A stretch of 64,000 bases of DNA from Brachionus rotundiformis (lineage: Eukaryota > Rotifera > Eurotatoria > Ploima > Brachionidae): positions 3,083,964 to 3,147,963 of the forward strand of contig JAESIW010000020.1 in NCBI GenBank assembly GCA_016802295.1, written 5' to 3'. A program made the position numbers and the translations under genes. Below are positions 35,315-47,016 of the stretch, piece after piece. A model generated the notes under the pieces. It did not search any database and was not told the origin of the DNA. It was given only the letters and a program-made list of their open reading frames with translations. Within the stretch, counting starts at the first letter, position 1. The number at the start of each line of letters is the position of its first letter.

Positions 35315-37135
35315 TTTTGCCAAATAAATCAAATTCTAAATTTGTGCTGAATTTAAATAACAAATTTTCTTTGTTAATTTTGAAAAATTTTGCACAACAA
35401 ATTTGACAAAAATGATTCCTTAAATTAAATATATCTTCTTTGTGTTTTTAAGTGATCATTCAAGCATTGTAGATGTAAAAGGTGTAGATATGTTAATACT
35501 TTAAATTTATTGATAAATAAAACTGTTTTTATGAAGAGAGAAAATCTCATTTTGCTCTCGTGGTTGGTAAACCACATCTTTATCAGAATCTAAATGGTAG
35601 CTTAATATAAACTATTAACTATCGTATTCATTTGCCAAGTACTGCATTCATGTGTTTAAAATGGTTATCTGAATTTTTTTCCAATCAATTATCATGAGTT
35701 CTAATTTAAAATAATATAAACATAATATTTTTTCAGATAATGATTTATAATTTATATGGATAAAAATTAATAATTATAATTTACACTTTGATTAAGTTAC
35801 AATTTCTAAACCTCTACAAATGAATCTATTCTATCTAAGTTGTTTTTTATACAGTACTTCTATAAAAAGCTGAAAATAAAATTTTTACTTGAAAAATAAT
35901 TATTTAATTAATGTTTTATTAAGAATTTAGAAAAAAAAGGATTCTTTTTTCCTATCTAAAAACCTCATTTGTGGGGGATTTTACTACAAGTAATTGGATT
36001 TAAAGTAAGCTTACGTAGTTTGTCGTAAAATTACACACCTTTCCCACAAACATTAACGTAAAATTCCTAGGAATTACGAGAATGTAATCAATTGAATAAT
36101 TGAACACTGATTTTATCATTTTAGATGATATATTTATGTTAACATGCAAATAAATGACTAGTTAAGACTCTTTAAGAATTCCTAAAGAATCTTTAATTAA
36201 GTAGTTAGTTATTTTAATATATTGACTTGTCACTCATTACAGTTCTATTTAAATATGTTCAAATTTATTTCATTTATTGTTTTGTTTTGGTGACATTCTG
36301 TTACTTAACAAAGCTTATTCAATCAGGGAACCTATGCTTAAAAGAGGACAAAAGAATGTGGAGCCGATTATGGTTCGCCACAATTTGGTTCAATTTGAAC
36401 TATTAATGATATCATTTTATCATCCGTAGTCATTTTAAATTTATTTAAGAAATAAATTAGTTAATAAATTTTTTAATGAATTGAGATTATTTACGTTTTA
36501 TGTAAATTAAAGATATTTAAATAAAAAAAAAAACAAATAGGAATTAAATGAGTTAAAGCTAATCTGGTAAAAATATTTAGTTCTAACCTGATCCAATTTC
36601 TTAGATAGTTAATGAAGATTAACTTATTCGACAACCTTGCTAAAATTAAAATGCCAAATCACAGCTTATTTAAAAAGTATTCTATTTTTTTAACATTTAT
36701 GCTTAATTATTGAAAATAATAAATATCTAAATAACTAATTAAAATTATATTTGGTGCTTTTTAGCGCTTTTATTCAATCAGCAAAAATTTTCATAGTTAA
36801 TTACATAAAAACCTTTAAACCAATCTTTATCCTAAAGATGATAGATAAAGATCATGTGTCTAAATAAATTTTATTTGTTAAATTTATTTTGATCTAATCC
36901 TAGCACAACAAAAACAAAAACTAAAAATATTTGCTCACTTTATAACAATAGCTTATTACCATTTTGTTTTGAAGCTTGCTTTGAAATGCTAATTCAACTC
37001 ATGAATTAAAAATAATAAACTAAAAAAAAATAGTAAAAGACAAAAATAAAAATTATCATAAAATCAAATAAAATATTCGCCTTGCTCCCTGTATCAGTTT
37101 AAACACATTAATAGAACAGTAAATTGGTATCATTA
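35315..37135. other. Divergent intergenic region between the HExxH gene and MOB3
   Basis: A+T-rich. It holds the second copy of the dispersed repeat (36637-36750) and otherwise no exon. A more complex patch at about 36300-36390 has no sustained frame. Confidence 0.5.
36637..36750 (+). repeat. Dispersed repeat, copy 2
   Basis: Same sequence as 32538-32623 with an extra about 25-nt A+T segment before the final shared word ATTAAAATTATAT. Neither copy has inverted ends or coding content, so it may be a short interspersed element or duplicated non-coding DNA. Confidence 0.65.
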
Positions 37136-37962
37136 ATGGCGGGTCTGGGCTTTCACAATTTTTTCGCCAAAGACAAAGTAAGAAAGAATTATTTTTTTGA
37201 CCTAATTTCATTTTTCCAAGACTTTTAGACCAAAAAAGAAATTTGAACCCGGAACTTTGCGATATAATTTGCATAAACATGCCGATGAAACTTTGAGTGC
37301 TGGCATCGATCTCCGGGAGACAGTCAAACTTCCCAAAGATGAAGAACTCAATGACTGGATAGCTGTGCATGTAGTTGACTTTTTTAATAGAATCAATTTA
37401 CTTTATGGCGTTGTATCAGACTATTGCACGGACGAATCTTGTCCCATCATGTCAGGTGGTCCAAAGTACGAGTATCTTTGGTGCGATAACGATCAGTATA
37501 AGAAACCAACCCATTTATCAGCACCAAAGTATATCGCTCTTTTGATGGAATGGATAGAAAAGCAAATAAATGATGAGAATATTTTTCCTGTTCAAATGGG
37601 GGTTCCATTTCCAAAAAACTTTCAATCAATCTGCAAAAAACTTCTCAGCCGCTTGTTCAGAGTTTTTGTTCATGTTTATATTCACCATTTTGATAGAATT
37701 ACTCAAATAGGAGCTGTAAATAGCTATCTTTAAAATTTTTCCCAAAATTAATCGCTTTTTTCCAAGGAAGCCCATGTAAACACTTGCTACAAGCATTTTA
37801 TTTACTTTGTAACAGAGTTCAATCTATTGCGCAAAGAGGAAATTGAACCATTGGTAAGTTTTGTTGACAAAATGATAGCATTTCTTTAAATATGTATTTA
37901 AGATTCAGATGACGTTTAGAATGTGTCCGGATTTAATAGAAAAACTAAGCAAAAAACAATAA
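37136..37962 (+). CDS. MOB3: MOB kinase activator 3 (MOB3)
   Basis: Exons 37136-37177, 37221-37715, 37767-37853 and 37903-37962 give about 227 aa (human MOB3A 217). Nearly the whole Mob/phocein fold is readable: KDKTFRPKKKFEPGT, DLRETVKLPKDEELNDWIAV, HVVDFFNRINLLYG, ESCPIMSGGPKYEYLW, SAPKYIALLMEWIE, FPKNFQSICKKLLSRLFRVF, VHVYIHHFDRI and HVNTCYKHF. The Cys/His pairs in CTDESCP and in the YIHH/CYKH block are the zinc ligands. The KFEPGT start and PKYEY pattern fit MOB3 rather than MOB1, which activates NDR/LATS; vertebrate MOB3 proteins bind MST1 instead. It is the first of three closely spaced plus-strand genes. Confidence 0.95.
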
Positions 37963-38248
37963 AATTAATGAACAATTAAAAATTTTTAGAACAAATTTTA
38001 GGTGTTTTAATTTTATTTAAATGTAAATTTTATTAATGATCTTTACTTTACTACTATTTGGTCAATTAATTAAATCTCTTTAAAAAATATTTTTCAACTC
38101 AAATTTTAATAAAACAATTTTACTGTCTTTAGAAAGTCAAGCATTTTTATTTGGTTTTGGTCAGCCATTTTAAGACTTGCTCAATCCATTTTTACTCTTA
38201 AACTTTTAATTATATCAAACAAATAAAAATTTAACTAAAAAGTTTAGA

Positions 38249-38657
38249 ATGACCCAGCTTTTTAACGTGGTTCGATGTTTTCAATGTTCGATTTATCAGG
38301 TGGACATTGAAAAAAAATCCACAAATAAATGGATGTGTAAATTATGCGGTAGCAAGCAAAGTCTTAGACAAGTTAATAAAAGATAATTTTTATCTTTATT
38401 ATAAATAGTTAAAGCTTGGAAAATAGGTGTTTTTTAACGGTGATTCAAAAGAGTGTAGAGAAAAGGTTCAGCTCTTGAATCAGCTCAGTGGCAGTGCGCA
38501 AGAAGCTGAAAAATTCAGAAAAATGGAAAATATTTCAAATCAGCAAAATTCCTATCAAATGAGTGATAAATTTGGAGACAAACAAGTCACAAACGACAAG
38601 CCGAGAGTTAGTAAATGGGCCAAGTATTTGACAAATGACTCGGATGAAGAAAATTGA
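38249..38657 (+). CDS. MRNIP: MRN complex-interacting protein
   Basis: Exons 38249-38371 and 38427-38657 give about 117 aa. The N-terminus VVRCFQCSIYQVD with KWMCKLCGSKQSLRQ is the paired-Cys zinc ribbon of MRNIP. The following GDSKECREKVQLLNQL and the terminal RVSKWAKYL motif match vertebrate MRNIP in order. In mammals it binds MRE11-RAD50-NBS1 through the N-terminal region and promotes the ATM response and end resection. This copy is much shorter than the human protein (343 aa), keeping just the conserved N-terminal third and an acidic end (NDSDEEN). It starts 286 bp after MOB3. The donor GTTAAT after 38371 is weak but phase-consistent. Confidence 0.88.
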
Positions 38658-38947
38658 CCTGATAAAAAAATCTGAGATAACATAAAATTAGTCATCGCAA
38701 ATTTAGCCACATTAAAACAAAACTATATTACTTTTTTAATTAATCTAAAATACCTCTAGTCTTTGAAAATTTATAAATTTGAAATTACTAATTTTAATAT
38801 TTATTTTTTGATAAGAGAAATATAATTTTATTGAGTTAATGAAAAATTGTGAGCATTTAGTTCGAGACAAAATATAAAAAACTTGTAAAAGATAAAAAAG
38901 ATTCTGTTCATTAATAAATTTAATCAAATATAGATTTTTAATTCGAA

Positions 38948-40018
38948 ATGATTCCGCGCTACACAGAACGCGAACTCAAGCAGAAACTTAATTTTCTAAT
39001 TGGCTTCAAACAGATTGTGTTTGGTGCCAACATGTTCATATGGGTAATAGAAAAATGTCAAAATTTTATCATAAATTCAAAAAAATCAGAAAAAATTTTA
39101 AATTTATAATTTTTATTTATTATTTAGGCTGCAGGCTGTGCCGCTGCTTGTATTGGTATTTGGTTCAGAGTTGAACGTGACTTTAGAACACTGGTACAGC
39201 GATTAGAAGAAGCGGAAATCAGTTTTTCATCCGAGTATATACTTGTTGGTGCAAATCTTTTGATCAGCATTGGTGCCATAATTGCCTTCATTGGCCTCTT
39301 GGGATCCATAAGTGTTAGCAAAGAAAACGAGTACCTCCTATTCTTGGTATAATTCTCAACAAACAATTCCTCTGTCCAAATTATTTTTGTTTTAGTATTC
39401 TGTCTTAATGTTTGCTGTATTCGGACTTTATCTTGCTTGTGCAACATGGGGATTTGTTAAATTGGATTATGTAATTATATTTTAAAGATAAAAATTTATT
39501 AGCTTTTTATTTTGTTTACTAAAAAAGTTGAAAGGAATTGTTTCAGACGCGATGAGAGAGCTCTTTAACAAAGCAATGCTTGAAAATGACAATAGTGCCA
39601 AATATGCTGTTAATGAAATTCAAAAGCAGCTCCAATGTTGTGGAAATGTGGGCCCCAGTGAATATGCTGGAGACATACCTCCCACATGTAGTTCCTATAT
39701 CATTGGCTGCAACCAAGCATTTTATGATTTTTTTTGGAGAAATTTATTGCTTGTATCTCTTATTGGTCTTGTCTTTGGATTTTTCCAAGTAATTTTATTT
39801 CAAAATACTGAGTTGTATCTAAGATAATAATTAAATTTATCTCGTAATTTTATTAATCTTAAACACAACTCTGATTTTTACGCAAGTATAACATTTCCAT
39901 TTTAAAGCTAATTGTAATTATTTGTGGAGCGTATTTTGCCAATGAGGTACGTAGAGCTAGAAAATTTGAGAAATTGTGCCGTCTAGCCGTGGAAGAATCA
40001 AAAAATTTATTGGAATAA
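38948..40018 (+). CDS. Tetraspanin
   Basis: Exons 38948-39043, 39128-39346, 39396-39470, 39528-39788 and 39908-40018 give about 253 aa. There are four hydrophobic spans: FLIGFKQIVFGANMFIW with CAAACIGIWF, LLISIGAIIAFIGLLG, YSVLMFAVFGLYLACAT, and LLVSLIGLVFGFF into LIVIICGAYF. The large extracellular loop contains the CCG motif (LQCCGNVGPSEY) plus Cys in PTCSSYIIGC, giving four loop cysteines. Tetraspanins organise membrane microdomains by binding integrins and other partners; the subfamily is not clear from this sequence. The short cytoplasmic tail ends in EESKNLLE. It lies 290 bp after MRNIP. Confidence 0.93.
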
Positions 40019-40774
40019 TTTTGTATAAAATTTTAAATAAGCATCTTTAATTTTTGACCCTTAATAAAATCAGTCAAATAAATATTGTTCATATATTTTT
40101 TCTATTCTAAACTGAGCTTAAATATCTTCAATTAAAAAAATTAGATTTTTTCGGAAATCGAGAAAATAATGAAATTAAACAATTCAATTGTTCATACGTC
40201 ACTTTGAACCAAGGTACTTAATAAAGCTATTTTTTTAATTAGTTCTGATGATCCTAGATCGTATTTTCAATATTTTTAAAATTCGAGTGATTTATCTTAT
40301 TTGATCGGAAATTCCGTCATGAATTTTCATTCTATTAAATTAAGGATTACTTTTTAAATAATTAATCATAAAATAAGGTATTGAGTAATTTCAGTCATGA
40401 CTCGCTGCTGGCAAAAATATCCTTTTTCTAAAAACAAACTGATTTTTATATGCCCCATATTCTATTCTAGACACTTAAGAAAAATGAGTCTCTTAACAAA
40501 TCATGACTACTTTTTTTGCTTTGTTATGAAGTCTTGGTAACTTTCAAAAAAAATTAAACAAAAAAATTAGTAGGTATGCCCTCTGGCTTTGTGGGAAGAA
40601 TATTATTTCTTGTTCAATTTTAAAATTAAGCAATTTTTCAAGTAATTTGATACAAATTAGACTATTAAGGTAAAATATAAATAGCAAAAAAAAGATAATG
40701 ATTTTTCCGATATTTTTACCGCAATTTAATTTATAATTTTAAATCTTTGATTAGTTTATTTTAAGATTTTAAAA
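40019..40774. other. Intergenic, no gene seen
   Basis: A+T-rich spacer between the tetraspanin and the peptide gene. An AATAAA word near 40063 and another at 40077-40082 could serve as poly(A) signals. No exon or repeat is evident. Confidence 0.5.
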
Positions 40775-41134
40775 ATGAATATTTCCGGGAGAGGAATATT
40801 TACTGAAAGAAAAAATTTTATTTTTGTAATTTTATTGTTGACGTGCACAATGGCAAAATGCATGGACATGAACCAAAGATTTCTTAATAAATTTCTAGCT
40901 CGAGAATCAAATGGTATTTTTGTACATAAGTTCTAAATTTTATTGCTAAACATTTAATAAGTTTTTGTGTCAAAACGAGAAGACTCACTTATCTCTGGTC
41001 TTTCCGAATGTCTGACTGTTGAAGAATGTAGGGACATTTTTCGTCAACTGATCTTCAAGTACTCGGTTGGAAAGAAATCTCATTTGGTCAATGGAAACGA
41101 CAAAACCGCAAAAACGTTTTTCAAATGGGGCTGA
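40775..41134 (+). CDS. Candidate neuropeptide / peptide-hormone precursor
   Basis: Two exons, 40775-40913 and 40962-41134, give 103 aa. A hydrophobic core FIFVILLLTCTMA near residues 16-28 is a signal peptide preceded by a longer basic N-region. After a spacer comes the dibasic SKR. A 30-residue segment EDSLISGLSECLTVEEC... follows and ends KYSV-G-KK, where Gly before KK is the amidation signal. The two cysteines are separated by five residues, so one disulphide could form a seven-residue ring near the start of the peptide. The remaining tail ends TFFKWG-stop, a second possible C-terminal amide. I do not recognise the family; the C-x5-C ring with an amidated end resembles calcitonin-type peptides only in layout. 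Confidence 0.7.
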
Positions 41135-43599
41135 AAATTTACCAGCTTTAAATATCAATCGCCAAGTTTTTCCATCTATTTAACCAAGAGTTTTTTGTAA
41201 AAATTAAATTTTTTTCTTAAATAAACTCACACTTCTTTAGTCTGGTTTTTATCTTGGTAAAATCCTTTCAAAAATAAAATTCTAAAATGGCGTTTTTCAA
41301 TTAGAACTAAATAATTATTGTCATTAGTGATTTTGATATTTTTGAATTAGAAAAGTAGCCTTTTTATTTAAACTAAAAAATAAAGGATATAGAATATTAA
41401 TTTAATGAATCATTTTTTAATGAATTATAAAATTTAAACGATCATGCTCAAAAATTAAGAAATTATATTTTGTCTACAAAATTAAATATTTGATTTGATA
41501 AAAAAATATTGTAGTTACACAATCATGCATAATGTAAGGTGATGGTTTCTCTACATTTTATTTCAATACATAAAAATAAGTTAAAAAGCTGTTTTTAAAT
41601 CAATAAAGATCATTAAAAAATCACACACTCAAACCACAAACAATATAACTCTTAAGAATTTCTTCTATCTTAATCAAATTGGAAATTTCTAACCTCTCTG
41701 GTTTTTGGATTCCAGGAAAGTTTGGTCTCTTATACAGGGTGATTTCTAAAACTGAAAAACTTTGGTTGTTAATAAAATTCTGATATAAATAGATACACAG
41801 AAGTTAATTATAAAATTTGAAAGCTCGTCTAAAGGGAATTTAATGAACCTTCTTTTAGAAAATTTTCTCTAGATTAAAACAAAAAAAAATCAAAGTGAAA
41901 TTCCGAAAGTAAAAAGATCTATGCTAGAAAGATTATATGAGCCAAACTATTCAACTTGACCAGATTTTGCTAAGTGATTCGTTGACCTAAGCTACCCAAT
42001 TCCCTATTTGCACCGACGAGGCTTTTTTCACATTGGTCGAACCTCTTAATCCACAGAACAATCAAAAGAAAAGCCACAAAAAGCCTGATTGTAATGTTAA
42101 AAAGCAATTGGTTTGGATGGCAATTTTGCCAAAAAGGTTAATAATGTAGACATTTTTGTTGAGAATATACATCAGTATAATTATTTGGAGATAGTTAAAG
42201 GTTTTGTTTTTGGCGGAAGCATTTAAGAGCCGCTAGCAACAAAAATACTATTTTCAGCAAGATGGAGAAAGACCTCGTACTGCATTCAAATGACTAACAG
42301 AGAAATTCAGTTCAAGATAAGTGGCCGCCAAGACCCGCAGATCTCAATACTTTTGACTTTTTATAGGGCTAGCTATTAAGCAAGGTCTATAACCCCATAC
42401 CAAAAAATCTTGATGCTATATAGAGAAATATAGAAAGAGAAAAAGAAAAAAAATATCAGAAAAAGTATCAAAGTAAGTCGTAAAAACTAAAATCAAATGA
42501 GTAAAGTTCAAAGCTGTTCAGTTAAAAATATCACCCTGTATCTTCCAAAAAAAATGGAATTTTGAATGGATTAGAACCTGCATTCCCATACATTTAAATA
42601 AAAACAATAGCCGACCAAAGAAAACTTTGCGAGCAATTCATTTTCTGTGGAAAGATAAGATTTTTTAAGTGTCCAAAATAATAAATTAGATTTTTATATT
42701 TTTTTATAATTTTTTGACTTTTTTAAATATTAATATCAATAATAAATAAAAAGTTTTTTCTAAATTATTGCATCGAAAATCCATTCAAAATAACAATATA
42801 AATAATTAATAATTTGGTTCTAATTAAGCAAAAAAACAATCAATTTTAAATTTAATTTCAAGGTTAAACAAAAGACTAGTACGCTTATGATCAAGAGCAC
42901 TTGACACTTTATTTATTTAAATAATACTAAATAATTATAAAAATAAAAATTCAAAAAAATTGTTTAAAAAATATTTTTAAAAAATTTTCTAAAAATCAAA
43001 TTTTAATTGAATGAAAATTGTTAATAATATTAATTAATTAGAAAAAAATAGATATTACATTATGTCCTCAATGTCTTATCAATAATTTCAGCAATTAATT
43101 AAGAAAATGGAATCCAAATTTTATGAATATAAAGCTTTTAAATAGACGAGATTATCGTAAAATTTTGAGGACTCAGAGAAAAATTTTAAAAACATTTTAA
43201 TGCGAGTTAAAAAATTATTATTAAAACTTTTTTTGAAAATAAAAAAAAGATGATTTAACAAGAAATTCTATTTAAATTAAGTGTCATTTTTGATTTTGTA
43301 TTAAATTTTTTTTCAAGAGATTTTTCAATTAAAGAAATTTATTATAAAGTGTTTAAAATCAAGCAATAGATGGGATTAAGAAAATTTCAAAACAAATCGG
43401 AATTAACAATTTCTAATTTCAATTAATTATATAATTATATTTTAATCCTTAATATAAGATGATTTATAAAGTTTAAACCTAATAAATATATATGATTTAA
43501 ACAGATTAACGTTCAAACAAGTTGAATTTAAGATAAATATTATTTAAAAAAAGGTTAAAAAAAGACTTAAAGATTATTAATGCAAATAATGATGAGCAA
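41135..43599. other. Intergenic region with a mariner relic
   Basis: Contains the mariner-family relic at 41733-42540. The remaining sequence, 41135-41732 and 42541-43500, is A+T-rich with no supported exon. The last 100 bp begin the duplicated upstream region of the first Ly6 gene. Confidence 0.5.
41733..42540 (+). mobile_element. Decayed mariner-family transposon with TIRs and TA duplication
   Basis: The element 41735-42538 begins CAGGGTGATTTCTAAAACTG and, on the other strand, the far end begins CAGGGTGATATTTTTAACTG; TA flanks both ends. Inside, broken plus-strand frames keep transposase motifs in order. CTDEAFFTLVEPLNPQNN contains the first catalytic Asp; KQLVWMAI, FQQDGERPRTAF with the second Asp, and NPIPKNLDA pieces from the C-terminus follow. 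The YSPDL-like box survives in part near 42325-42345 (DKWPPRPADLNTFDF). Several stops show it cannot encode an active enzyme. Confidence 0.85.
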
Positions 43600-43708
43600 A
43601 TTAAAAATAATAGATATTCCAAGTACTGAAAGTTTTAAATTTCAAAATTAAGATGTTACTAATTTAATTTTTTGAATAAAAGTAAAAAAAAATACTGAAT
43701 TTTCACAA

Positions 43709-43716
43709 TATATAAG
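43709..43716 (+). promoter_or_regulatory. TATA box of Ly6 copy 1
   Basis: TATATAAG lies 44 bp before the start codon, in a block CACAATATATAAGAAATTC that is identical upstream of the second copy at 49511-49518. A transcription start about 30 bp downstream would leave a short 5' leader. Conservation between the two copies supports the assignment, although they are recent duplicates. Confidence 0.55.
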
Positions 43717-43759
43717 AAATTCTAATCAAACTTTTTTTAAGAAAATTTCAAACTTTAAA

Positions 43760-44189
43760 ATGAATTATAAATATTTGATTTTTACTGTTCTTCTTATTGA
43801 AGGTAATTTCTTATCTAAATTTTTCGATTTTTTATAATTTTGTTTTTTATTAAAGTTACTCTTGAGTCGGTAAGTGCCCTTCAATGCTACAAATGTAGGA
43901 ATGCAGATACATGCAAAGATCCATTTTTACTAAATGAAAATTTTTTGGTTCCTTGTAATGATGGAATATGTTCAGTAAGTTTAAAATAAGGCCATTTTTT
44001 TTACTATTTATCCTTATGAAGAAAGTAATACTTCCAGATGGAATAGTTGATAGAGCTTGTTCAGCTATTTGTGAAACAAAAGATAATGGCTATTGTTGTA
44101 AAACTGATAAATGCAACAGTTCAATTAATTTAAGCACAAATTATTTTTCGATATTGGCGGCAATTATTTTTATTACTTTTTTCAAATAA
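43760..44189 (+). CDS. Ly6/uPAR three-finger protein, copy 1
   Basis: Exons 43760-43802, 43856-43974 and 44022-44189 give about 109 aa. A short signal peptide (YLIFTVLLIE) is followed by ALQCYKCRNADTC, PCNDGICS, ACSAICETKDNGYCCKTDKCN: the LxCxxC start and CCxxDxCN end of the Ly6 three-finger fold, with ten cysteines expected. The C-terminal hydrophobic run YFSILAAIIFITFF after small residues suggests a GPI-anchor signal. Such proteins sit on the outer membrane leaflet and modulate receptors such as nicotinic acetylcholine receptors; the partner here is unknown. It is one of two near-identical copies in the window. Confidence 0.85.
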
Positions 44190-44569
44190 AATTTTAATAT
44201 TTCATTCAGCTTAACTAAATATGACAATTATATGAATTTGAAAAATTAATCTTACATTTTGTAAAATAAAATTATATGAAAATAAAAAATATTTTCTATC
44301 TGACGAAATTAAATTTATGATTAAAAATTTTATAAATCAGGGTTTAATTTTAAAAATAAAATTTGATGCAATTCTTTTTTCATAATTTAGAGTTTTTCTC
44401 ATCTTAAAATTTATTGTTTTGGATGAATATTGTTTTTCTTTTTAGTCTTTATGAAAACTTAAACAATTATATTTAATAAAATTAAATTTATAGATCATTA
44501 ATAAAGAAACATAAATTTGATCTTTACCATGGCCTGACTTGTAAAAATGTTGGGATATAGATCTTAAAT

Positions 44570-45360
44570 ATTTCTATTGATTATGAATAATAATAATATG
44601 AACCACAACAGGCATAGCCCGTACAGCAAGATAAGATACAATAGGCTCTATAGGCATTGAAAGGCATTTGTGTTGTCAAACCACTGAGTTTGGTTGAGCA
44701 GAAAGATAGTAGGAATATTAAGGTCGGTTACATGCGGGGGGTTGATGCAAATCACTTTGCACTTGCTCACGTTCAAACGCATTTTGTTATTAACACACCT
44801 TTTCTTTAGTGAAGGTCGCCAAATGTGTAACTTACAATAAAAGCAAGTATATCGTCTGGGTATTTGACTAATTCAACTCCAGGAGGAAGGTATTCATCTA
44901 GGTCGAGTATGAAGGAGGAATAGGATAGGTCCGAGGACTACGCGAGCCCGCACTTCACGCCATTTTGTTGCCATGCCTCTCTGTATAACTCGCTGTTTAT
45001 GATTTGACAGCCTTGATGCAACCCAATTGACAAGCCATTGAGGTAAAATGACCCGATCTTGAATATTAGTCTTTCGTGGTCAACAATTCTTTCAACAATT
45101 CGGTCGAAAGTCTTTGCAGATTTGAAGAAAAACCCTATCACTATCTGGTGCGCGTTGCCCATAGCTACCCCATTCGTCTAACACAATAATCAGTGCATCA
45201 GTTACCGGGCAATGTCGATTTCATGCTGCGAAGCTGCACACTTACGTTGGTGAAGTTGAAAATCGGGATAACGGCCGGTTTGGCGTCGCTACGAATGAAG
45301 CGCGAGAGGTCAGCAAGTGGCACTCTTTGCCAAACCGTGTCCGAGAACTCTTTGTTTAGT
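44570..45360 (-). mobile_element. LINE reverse-transcriptase relic
   Basis: Unusually G+C-rich for the window. Minus-strand frames read VIGFFFKSAKTFDRIVERIVDHERL (the D..KAFD palm motif in degraded form), then LNGLSIGLHQGCQI, then YSSFILDLDEYLPPGVELVKYPDDILAFI, where KYPDD stands for the catalytic YADD box. Stops and frameshifts interrupt it. The order fits a CR1/Jockey-like reverse transcriptase reading toward lower coordinates. Confidence 0.7.
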
Positions 45361-45779
45361 TATTCGGTGTATTCAGATTTTAATAAAAATTTTTTAGAAA
45401 TAATTAAATAAATTTACATTATAATAAAAAAAATTGTTTATGCCTGTAAAATACAAATGACTCTTACAAACACATATATATATCAAAAAAAAAACTCAAA
45501 AAGTCTGCTCACAATCAAACCGTCAATTTTAATTCTTATATTTTTAAAAACTTATTTTGAATAATTGATTACTACCTGACAATAGATGGAATCAAGTACA
45601 CATTTATAACCAAAGAAGATTTAACGCAAAATATTATGAGCATTCGACTCATTTCATTAATTATTGATCAGAGATGAAATTTCGTTTGGAATTTTTTTTC
45701 TATCAAAAATTTTCTGGTGAACATTTTTTGACTCATGCCAGATTTTTACTTGATTTAGGTTTAAATTATCTCGGTTTTG

Positions 45780-46630
45780 TCTTGGTTACATTTCAACATT
45801 CAACGTGTTTTCGCAACTAAATGCATTCTTCAGCTATCTTCTATTCCCAATGGAGCATAAGGCGTCCCCACGTCTCCTCAATTCGACTCTATCCCTAGCG
45901 ACATTTTCTACTTGTTCCCATGTGAGTTTCATCTCTTTCAGATTTATTTCAATGATCTCCTCCATGTCATTGATGTCCTCCATGTCTTCCAGCATTTCTC
46001 TTTCCTTGAGGTGTCCAAAATAGTGCAACTCTAGGAATTCTGTCAGTTGACTTTCTAAAAGCATAACCAAGCGAATTGAGATTTAAACGTTTTATTGATT
46101 AAAAATTATTGATTTGAGAATTAAATCTAATTGTACAATAATTATTATTAAAATATAAAGTAAGAACTGTCAGACATGTCGTAACAAAAATAGAAAAATA
46201 TAAATTATAAATTATAAACTAGTTATATGATTAAGCAAGATAATTAAGTAGTGCGTTGAGTGTTGCTTATTGGCTCGGCATTTGACAAGACTACTATAAA
46301 GATGTAATTTAGTCCTCAACCAAGTAATGATGATTTCCACAAATGCTTTAATTTGAAGAAAACAGTTCTAGCCTTCGTTAATCTAATTCATAAACTTCTT
46401 CGGAGCAACCATTTGTGCTGGTCGCGCTTCCCAGATATGTAAGGCTGTCGACTCAATAAGATTTTCGACTCAAAAAGAAATTGGTGCATTGAGTTTTTTG
46501 TTTATCTCTAGGCCAACATATCCAGTGTTACGTTTCAGCTTCTCGGTCTTTTCTCTCATATGGTTCTCCGTCTATGATATTAGAGCAGTATCATCCGCAA
46601 AATCAAGATATTCGTCTTGGGTCTTTTAAT
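45780..46630 (-). mobile_element. RTE-clade LINE relic: palm fragment and C-terminus
   Basis: On the minus strand, 46625-46370 contains degraded DEYLDFADDTALIS and, farther on, VENLIESTALHIWEA in other frames, like the RTE motif DS FTYLG. The 79-codon frame at 46070-45834 ends KLTWEQVENVARDRVELRRRGDALCS, which matches the RTE C-terminus (W..V...A.DR..WR..V.ALCS). Both pieces read in the same direction, with 300 bp of A+T-rich DNA between them. Confidence 0.75.
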
Positions 46631-46793
46631 TTATTAACATCTTGATTTGTTGGTAAACGATAAATTTTAACAAAGAATCTAAACATTTGGAGGAAAAATT
46701 GTTCATTTTTTCGGATGGTTACAGAAAATCATTTCCGATTGAAAAAGAGGAAATATTGCTTGATCTGTAAGCATTTGTTTTAAAAAGTTTTCC

Positions 46794-47016
46794 TTAACAC
46801 TAGAAAGCCCGGCTGATCACTTACGAAAATTTCAAATTAAAATATCAAGGGATATAGAAAAAAATTATTTAAAACATGATTAAAAAATTTAAATATTACA
46901 AGTTTAATTTAAGTTTCTTTGAGTAATTTTTGATAACTTTATTTCTTTGAGATAATATTCAAGTTTATATTTTTTAAAAAGGGGTCTTAAAAACCCCTTG
47001 GGCTTTCTAGCGTTAA
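46794..47016. mobile_element. piggyBac-type MITE with TTAA target duplication
   Basis: The 215-bp element 46798-47012 is flanked by TTAA on both sides (46794-46797 and 47013-47016). Its left end starts CACTAGAAAGCCCGGCT and its right end, on the other strand, CGCTAGAAAGCCCAAGG. The C.CTAGAAAG start and TTAA target site are characteristic of the piggyBac superfamily. An inner hairpin GGGGTCTTAAAAACCCC lies close to the right end. No transposase is encoded. Confidence 0.8.

Noticed and set aside
45805..46023. 72-codon plus-strand frame
   Set aside because: Antisense to the RTE C-terminal relic that reads on the minus strand.
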